In this document: piece after piece, positions 55,361-64,000 of the stretch
Position numbering within the stretch: position 1 is the stretch's first letter
Layout: the number at the start of each line of letters is the position of its first letter
Assembly (NCBI GenBank): GCA_023953835.1
Contig: JAMLJB010000001.1
Span: 3,693,501 to 3,757,500, forward strand
DNA length: 64,000 bases
Direction of reading: 5' to 3'
Source of the DNA: Rhizobiaceae bacterium
Lineage (GTDB): Bacteria; Pseudomonadota; Alphaproteobacteria; Rhizobiales; Rhizobiaceae
Position numbers and translations under genes: made by a program
Notes under the pieces: model-generated
What the model was told of the DNA's origin: nothing
Database searches by the model: none
Seen by the model: the letters and a program-made list of their open reading frames with translations, nothing else

Positions 55361-58156
55361 TCAAATATCCATGCGGGTCTGGCGATCCCCGCTCGTGTCG
55401 TAGATAGCCGCTGCCGCCTTCGTCAGCTCGGTCCAGTCAGCGATCAGGGCGTTGTAGGCCGTGGCCTCCTTCGCATCTTTCCGCTTGTTGGCGCTGATGT
55501 CGTAAAGGCAGTAGGCGAGATCCTTCACGGCCTCGGCCTTGGTGTTGATCTTCTTCAGCAGGACGGCAGTGTCGTGGGAAACGCCGTCCTTCTCATGCTG
55601 CCGGACCAGGTGCTGAAGGCACTCCCAAATCGTCAGGTGGCGGTCGTCTTCCGGGTCCCAATCGTCGTCGAGTTCATCACGCGAGAGGATACGGACCTTG
55701 CCCGCGGTGCTTTCGACGATGCCCGCGTGCTTGACATTATCGACAGAAATACCGCGAGCGCGGGCAAGGTTGTCTGCGACACCGTAATCCCCCTTGCCGG
55801 TCCCGTTCTGCTCGAACCAGGTGATGGCGAACCGCGTGTCGGCGTCAAACTCACCCTGGATGCCGCCGAGATATTCGTCGAGTTCCCGATTAATGAGCTG
55901 AAGTGCGGTCTTCACGCTCATCGGGCTGTCGTCGGATTCAAGAACGGCTTTGTAGCGTGAAAACACTCCAATGCCGGGACCAATGGCCGATTGCGGCATA
56001 TCCGCTGGCGCGATGTTAGCGGCCTGCAGCTCGGAGATCGCTGGAGGCAGTTCGCGTTTCAGGGCGCGGATGAACTCGGCGCGGGTAATACTCTCGGCGG
56101 TGGCCTCCTTCTTCCGGCAAACAAGAACGACAGAATTTGCGAGCGCATTGGTGCCAGTAGCGATTGTCCGGGCTGAGCGCTCCGTGCGAACTGGCCAAGT
56201 GCCGACAATCGCATAACCCGCTTCAATCACGGCCTGAAGGAAGGTCGCCCACCCGGTCGAACTCAAGCCGTCTTGCTCAACCTCACTTTGTTTAAAGGCA
56301 TAGTAGATCGTGGCAGGAAACAACGATGATGATTGACGTGCAAGACTCGAAATCGCCGCCGTCATACCTGTGAGGAAGTGTTCTTCAGCTTTCGCTTTCC
56401 CACCGTGGCGATAAGGCGTCGCCACCAACTCCTCTTCTTTGGGAACAGAGATGGTGCTTCCGAGATCAGGATATACGTCTTTGAGGTTTCGCCTGAGCCA
56501 GACATAGAAATAGTCGGACAGGTCGGCATAGCCAATATTGTCGTAGTATGGTGGATCAGTTGAGACGACTGCCCCATCCGGCAAATGTACATTCTGTGCA
56601 TCGTGCTGAATCTCAGTGCCGGCGGCGTTTGGCCCTAAACCTGAAAGGGCCTTCCAGACCCAATCGACGGCGCCGAGATAATTTCCTGTGCTATCGCTAA
56701 AGACATTGCATTCAGCGAAATCCCAAGTCATCGGGATCGCCTGTCGAGCAAACGTGAAGCGTATAAACTCCGATGACGACCATGTGGCTATAGAGCTGCC
56801 AGCATCGGCAAGCCGATCAATCGCAAACGACAAATACACGCTGACCGCTTCAGCATACGCTTTGGCGCCGTTGCCTCCGTCGCGCAACGGTGTGGGGTCC
56901 GATGAGAGACCATTGGCGATCGCATCCGCCTCTATCTGCGATCGGACATCATGCACCAGATCGCTAAAAGTATTCAGAGCCACCAACTGCCGGTCGGTGA
57001 ACAAATCACCGAAGGTTTCCATGCCGTAGGCTGGCGGTGAAAACCAACGAGGATTCTCTGGTTGATGTTGCTCAGGCTTCCATTGCGGCTCGGCGGAAAA
57101 AGCAACGGTTTCATGCTCTGTTGCTGGCGCGACATAAGCGCGACCGCCCTTACCTTCACATACTATAGCTATGAGGGTTTGCCCCATCTTGCCGGCCTTG
57201 CCAGCCGACGTAATGTGTTTAGGCGTGATCGCCGTGCCAGATATGAGGCATCGGAAGTTCGCACCGCGCCCCGCCTTCGTGCCATCCTTCGCAGCAGAGA
57301 GTTCGGCTTTCGTGCCGCCATGCCTGATCCGATAGGAAATGGTCTTCGCCTTCTTATCGACAATAGGCTCGACCCAAGCCTCCTTGCCGGCTTTGGTGCT
57401 AAGCAGGAAGCTCGACGCGATCGGCACCTGCACGTCGGAGAAGGCAGGATCGGGGCTGGGCACTGTTCGTGCCCAGATCCACGCGATCACCGTCCCTTTG
57501 CCGCCGCCGCGCTCTTTGGGCAGATCCACCTGCGGATAGAAATGCCCGATGCGCTCCCACGCCTTCTCGCGCATCCATTCGCCATAGTATTTAACGTCCT
57601 CTGCGAGCCCCTCGGCATTGCGGTAAAACTGCCGGTCCTTCACGCCGGGATGGATCGGTTCCTTGTCCTTGAACTTCGGCGGGATCTCGATCATCGCCTT
57701 CCCGATCATCACCGCGACCGGGTTCAGATCCGAACCATAGGCGGGCAGACCGAGGCGCTGCGCCTCCAGCGGGATCGAGCCGCCGCCCGAGAACGGGTCA
57801 TAAACCGGGGGAAGCTCGCCGCCGCAGCTCTTGCGGATTTCCGCACGGGCGCGCTCTAGCACCTCCTCGTTAGTCGAGTTCTCCCACTTCACCAAATCCT
57901 CGATGATCCCGAACAGCCGCTTACGCTCGACCTCCTGCGCTTCGTGCGTGGGGAATTTCTCAAGGTCGCTCGATGGATCATCGACAAGCTGAGCGAACAG
58001 CACCGCGCGACACGCCGCCAGCGGTCGGCGCGCCCACCACAGATGCAGCGTGGAAGGATGCCCGTGCCGGATCGACTTCTCACGCGCCGAGGCCGCATTG
58101 ATCGCTTCGAGCGGGATCGCGACCTCGATCAATTTCTTCTTGTAACTGTTATTCAT
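55361..58156 (-). CDS. DUF1156 DNA methyltransferase
   Basis: This 931-residue protein opens with the DUF1156 domain (EVAIPLEAINAASAREKSIR, then HPSTLHLWWARRPLAACRA). It has a SAM motif DPFSGGGSIPLEA (120-132) and a catalytic DPPY (534-537) in VSTDPPYYDNIGY, so it is probably an adenine- or cytosine-N methylase, and the motif order allows either. Residues roughly 330-750 are encoded by visibly more A/T-rich DNA than the ends (26 of 60 G+C in 56281-56340 against 39 of 60 in 57481-57540, counted by hand), suggesting a swapped target-recognition part. It overlaps the upstream gene by ATGA. Confidence 0.88.
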   Translation of the reverse strand: MNNSYKKKLIEVAIPLEAINAASAREKSIRHGHPSTLHLWWARRPLAACRAVLFAQLVDDPSSDLEKFPTHEAQEVERKRLFGIIEDLVKWENSTNEEVLERARAEIRKSCGGELPPVYDPFSGGGSIPLEAQRLGLPAYGSDLNPVAVMIGKAMIEIPPKFKDKEPIHPGVKDRQFYRNAEGLAEDVKYYGEWMREKAWERIGHFYPQVDLPKERGGGKGTVIAWIWARTVPSPDPAFSDVQVPIASSFLLSTKAGKEAWVEPIVDKKAKTISYRIRHGGTKAELSAAKDGTKAGRGANFRCLISGTAITPKHITSAGKAGKMGQTLIAIVCEGKGGRAYVAPATEHETVAFSAEPQWKPEQHQPENPRWFSPPAYGMETFGDLFTDRQLVALNTFSDLVHDVRSQIEADAIANGLSSDPTPLRDGGNGAKAYAEAVSVYLSFAIDRLADAGSSIATWSSSEFIRFTFARQAIPMTWDFAECNVFSDSTGNYLGAVDWVWKALSGLGPNAAGTEIQHDAQNVHLPDGAVVSTDPPYYDNIGYADLSDYFYVWLRRNLKDVYPDLGSTISVPKEEELVATPYRHGGKAKAEEHFLTGMTAAISSLARQSSSLFPATIYYAFKQSEVEQDGLSSTGWATFLQAVIEAGYAIVGTWPVRTERSARTIATGTNALANSVVLVCRKKEATAESITRAEFIRALKRELPPAISELQAANIAPADMPQSAIGPGIGVFSRYKAVLESDDSPMSVKTALQLINRELDEYLGGIQGEFDADTRFAITWFEQNGTGKGDYGVADNLARARGISVDNVKHAGIVESTAGKVRILSRDELDDDWDPEDDRHLTIWECLQHLVRQHEKDGVSHDTAVLLKKINTKAEAVKDLAYCLYDISANKRKDAKEATAYNALIADWTELTKAAAAIYDTSGDRQTRMDI

Positions 58157-59000
58157 GGCTGTTTAGTCGCCTTCTTAGATTTTCGAGGCTGGGCAATCAG
58201 TAATTCAACACCCAATCCAACACGCGAAAGTTCTTGTAAGACAAGTATTTCTGTCGTGACCGCTCGAATACGCCCATCAGCGCTCACAGCATCGGCTGCA
58301 GTCTGACGGCGAGCTTCGATCCGATCGCGAACCGCGTTCTCAGCACGGCGCAGCTCTGGCGATAGCAATTGCCAGACTCCCTCTCGAATTTCGCGGGTCG
58401 TATCATCAAGAGTACGACCGGCGCGCCCGGTCAGCTTCTCAGTTACCTCTTGCGCCAAAGAGGCGAAGGTCAGTGCCTTGACCTCTTTTGGCTCGGAGCA
58501 TCTCCAAGCAACATGGGAGCCTGATGCGTATGAGACCGCATGAGCGTCGTCGTCAGGGAGAGGTCCGATGTCAGTTGGCGAAAACAATGCAGAACGTGAA
58601 TGAACCTCAGCGAAGCCGTATGCGTTGTTGAAGGTCAACGCGCTGTCAAAAGTAGGCGAAGCATAGAAGACGGTATTGGGAAAGCGCGCCTCTAGCCCAA
58701 TCAAGTGGATATGCTGATCTGACAAATTGCGACGCATGAGCGGCATACGAAAAAACGGTACTGAAAGGCCGCGAAGCGCGAGCTGTGAGATTTCCCGCGC
58801 TGTCTCCCGTACCATCAGCTCCGGCAGTTTGAACTGAAAGAACAGCGGCAACCCCGGAAGATCGACCTTAACATCGTATCCAAGCTGCGCCTCTTGGACG
58901 AGGTTCGGAAAGACGGGAGCTGCCGCCGGAGCCGTGGAACTAGCCCGGATCAAATTCTCCGTGAAAGCGTAACCATACGAAAATTCAGTAAAATCCAACT

Positions 59001-59004
<4 letters not shown>
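58153..59004 (-). CDS. Unrecognised 283-residue component of the methylase/helicase operon
   Basis: I do not recognise a domain here. The N-terminal half is beta-rich with many Phe/Tyr (VKVDLPGLPLFFQFKLPELM), and the C-terminal 100 residues are helical and charged (TREIREGVWQLLSPELRRAENAVR), ending in a Lys-rich tail. No membrane helix, zinc cluster or Walker motif is visible. It overlaps the helicase gene upstream and the methylase downstream, both by ATGA, so it is an integral part of the operon. Its DNA is more A/T-rich than the helicase gene's. It could be a nuclease, specificity or adaptor subunit; this is open. Confidence 0.7.
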
Positions 59005-62504
<3,500 letters not shown>

Positions 62505-62529
62505 TACCCGGCGCTTCCCCCCTGCGTCT

Positions 62530-63393
62530 TCATAGCTGAAGCTCCGCCTTCTCTAGCGCAGCCTCGGTTTCCTTGCGGTTTATTGTAACGATATGCTGTG
62601 TGCGAGCGCTTTGCTTGGTCGCCTCGCCGAGCAGGCCAAGTCTTTTCAAGACGTAAAAAAGCATTGCGTAGCGAACCGACAGGACGCCATTGCCCTGATC
62701 CAGGCCATAGTCCTTGGCGACGACCTTCTTCTGACTCTCGGTCAGAGCAGGGTGCGGACCGATGACCACATCGAAATAATTGTTCCAGAGCCAGTCCTGC
62801 TCTCCCGTCGCGCCGGGAACGCCGGTGGCACCAACCTCCAATATGCGCGGCAGAAGGAAGTCCTTGAACTTGTGCTCGAGGTGGCAATAGGCCCGGACAT
62901 GCCAGCGGAAACCGTCATAGCCGAAGGCGTGTGGCGTGATCCTGCGCCAGATCGGGTCCGGGCGCACCTTGTTCATCGACTGGTAGAAAACCTCGACGGC
63001 CACGCCCTCACGCACCGCATCGAGAATCTTGCGCAGGACCTCGATGTCGATGTCCCGCTTGGGCGTCAGGGCCACATCGGCGCTGGGAAGCGCCGCGATC
63101 CAGGAATCATGAGAGGGAGCGGCGCCTTCGGCCACCGAGCGGAGCTGTCCGAGATAGACATATGGATCGGGATCGAGAAAGCGCAGGACGAACTTCTCGG
63201 CGGCGACGTAGCGCTTGCCGCGCGTGTCGTACTCCATGTTGCCGGGCGCCCGCTCTTGGTAGAGCGTGAGGTCCTTTGATGCCTGGGGAATCGATACGCC
63301 GAAAAAATCGACGATATCGGCGCGGTTGATCGATCCCTCCCAGAACAGGCGGAACTCAATAAACTCAAGCCTTTGCTCGACACCCCAGCGCAC
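62530..63393 (-). CDS. WYL-domain regulator (BrxR/CapW-like)
   Basis: This 287-residue protein has an N-terminal winged helix (GVSIPQASKDLTLYQE), a WYL domain in the middle (VEVFYQSMNKVRPDPIWRRITPHAFGYDGFRWHVRAY in parts, with the F-Y/W-H ligand pattern), and a C-terminal WCX-like region. Proteins of this layout (BrxR, CapW) repress defence operons until phage attack. The start is GTG at 63393, with GAGAGG about eight bases upstream; the ATG 14 bases upstream is out of frame. Two palindromes lie just upstream. It heads the defence operon. Confidence 0.85.
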   Translation of the reverse strand: MRWGVEQRLEFIEFRLFWEGSINRADIVDFFGVSIPQASKDLTLYQERAPGNMEYDTRGKRYVAAEKFVLRFLDPDPYVYLGQLRSVAEGAAPSHDSWIAALPSADVALTPKRDIDIEVLRKILDAVREGVAVEVFYQSMNKVRPDPIWRRITPHAFGYDGFRWHVRAYCHLEHKFKDFLLPRILEVGATGVPGATGEQDWLWNNYFDVVIGPHPALTESQKKVVAKDYGLDQGNGVLSVRYAMLFYVLKRLGLLGEATKQSARTQHIVTINRKETEAALEKAELQL

Positions 63394-63409
63394 CAGCGAC
63401 CTCTCATGC

Positions 63410-63424
63410 GGATAGAAACTATCC
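63410..63424. promoter_or_regulatory. 15-bp palindrome upstream of the WYL gene
   Basis: GGATAGAAACTATCC is a perfect 6-bp inverted repeat around AAA, 16 bases before the WYL start codon. It contains a GATA-N5-TATC core, similar to a second site GATA-N7-TATC at 63451-63465. Both suit a dimeric WYL regulator controlling its own operon and the divergent one. Confidence 0.55.
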
Positions 63425-63429
63425 TGATC

Positions 63430-63458
63430 TTGACAGAAATCCGTGTAGTTGATATACG
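63430..63458 (+). promoter_or_regulatory. Sigma-70-like promoter of the DUF2188/patatin genes
   Basis: TTGACA (63430-63435) is separated by exactly 17 bases from TATACG (63453-63458). The predicted start of transcription is near 63465, 30 bases before the DUF2188 ATG. The -10 lies inside the second GATA-N7-TATC symmetry (63451-63465), so the WYL regulator could block it. Strong candidate on the plus strand. Confidence 0.65.
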
Positions 63459-63494
63459 TATTATCGTCACTGAGTCAATGGCGAGGAAACCGCG

Positions 63495-63731
63495 ATGGCT
63501 GATAGATATGTCACCAAACACCCCAAGGGCTGGGCCGTGAAGGCGCCCGGCGGCGAGCGCGCGAGCAGCGTTCACCCCACGCAGCGCGAAGCCGAGCAGG
63601 CCGCCAAGCAGACGGTCCGCAAACTCGGCGGCGGCGAGGTCCGCATTCAGGGCCGCGACGGCCGCTGGCGCGATTCCGATACCGTCCCGCCTGGCAACGA
63701 CCCCAATCCGCCCCGAGACAAGAAGCACTAG
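63495..63731 (+). CDS. DUF2188-domain protein
   Basis: This 78-residue protein matches DUF2188: WAVKAPGGERASSVHPTQREAE, then GGGEVRIQGRDGRWRDSDTV. DUF2188 proteins are small, and a role is not established. It begins divergently from the WYL gene with a good promoter and GAGGAA before the ATG. The patatin gene follows after 24 bases. Confidence 0.85.
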   Translation: MADRYVTKHPKGWAVKAPGGERASSVHPTQREAEQAAKQTVRKLGGGEVRIQGRDGRWRDSDTVPPGNDPNPPRDKKH

Positions 63732-63755
63732 GCGGCGAAGATAGGGAGCACGCGT

Positions 63756-64000
63756 TGAAACGGATCCTGACAATCGACGGTGGCGGCATCCGCGGCACCT
63801 TCCCGGCGGCGTTCCTTGCCAATCTGGAGCAGGATCTGGGTCAGCCGATCGGCCGCTACTTCGATCTCATCTCCGGCACCTCGACCGGCGGTATCATCGC
63901 CATCGGACTGGCGCTCGGCATGCGCGCGGCCGACATCCTCAAGCTCTATGAAGACCAGGGACCGGCGATCTTCGCGCAGACGCGCGGCGGGTTGGCCGGC
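63756..64000 (+). CDS. Patatin-like phospholipase (partial, C-terminus off window)
   Basis: The first 81 residues show the patatin fold: oxyanion-hole DGGGIRG (8-14) and nucleophile-elbow GTSTGG with S43. This hydrolase class cuts membrane phospholipids. The start is TTG at 63756 with GGGAG about six bases upstream; it matches the usual beginning ILTIDGGGIRG. Patatins of this kind serve as CapV effectors in CBASS, where a cyclic-nucleotide synthase gene is beside them; that gene would lie past 64000. An unrelated lipase role is possible. Confidence 0.82.

Overview
The window reads as a high-G+C alphaproteobacterial chromosome, most likely Hyphomicrobiales (Phyllobacteriaceae/Rhizobiaceae-like). 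The evidence is gene order: a seven-gene mrp (pha) cation antiporter operon with fused A and B subunits, serS-surE-pcm-nlpD, holC-pepA facing lptF-lptG-lptD-surA-pdxA-rsmA, secDF-yajC beside homologues of two mitochondrial complex I assembly factors, and short palindrome-linked XRE regulators. No rRNA, tRNA or CRISPR array was seen.

Region 1 (1-43.48 kb) is core chromosome, tightly packed and often translationally coupled by ATGA overlaps. In order: a partial SARP/TPR regulator; cysteine synthase and a PLP decarboxylase; a small XRE repressor facing the Mrp antiporter across a 19-bp palindrome; an orphan TRAP permease pair; the cell-envelope/maintenance set nlpD-like, pcm, surE and serS; a FolM-like reductase with FolB; an outer-membrane barrel; a GST, an RNase T2, rlmJ, holC and pepA; the LPS-export and ribosome-maturation run lptFGD-surA-pdxA-rsmA; an SGNH hydrolase; the NDUFAF6/NDUFAF3-like pair; secDF and yajC; a DUF815 ATPase; two tandem cysteine-rich paralogues with structured leaders; a DUF2934 protein; map; and radC. 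A 268-bp MITE-like element with 36-bp inverted ends sits exactly against the pepA start codon.

Region 2 (about 43.48 kb to the right edge) is an integrative element or defence island that has cut off the 3' end of radC inside its JAMM motif. It opens with short repeats and a tyrosine recombinase, then a secreted SNase-like nuclease, a HigBA-type toxin-antitoxin pair, and a rightward cassette of a HExxH protein, an OLD-family ATPase/TOPRIM nuclease and a UvrD-type helicase (Gabija-like). Converging on it is a six-gene leftward operon: WYL regulator, SNF2-type helicase with a DUF3883-like end, an unrecognised 283-aa protein, DUF1156 DNA methyltransferase, DUF499 ATPase with an N-terminal HEPN-like Rx4H motif, and a TIR-domain protein. 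Helicase, methylase and ATPase match the layout of Hma-type candidate defence systems; the TIR gene, the unknown protein and the WYL gene are additional members. Facing the WYL gene are a DUF2188 protein and a patatin-like phospholipase that runs off the window and resembles CBASS effectors.

The most promising lead for a poorly described system is the 51.1-63.4 kb operon with its TIR and unknown members. The second is the HExxH + OLD + UvrD trio. All functions are inferred from sequence motifs read by eye; no database search was run.
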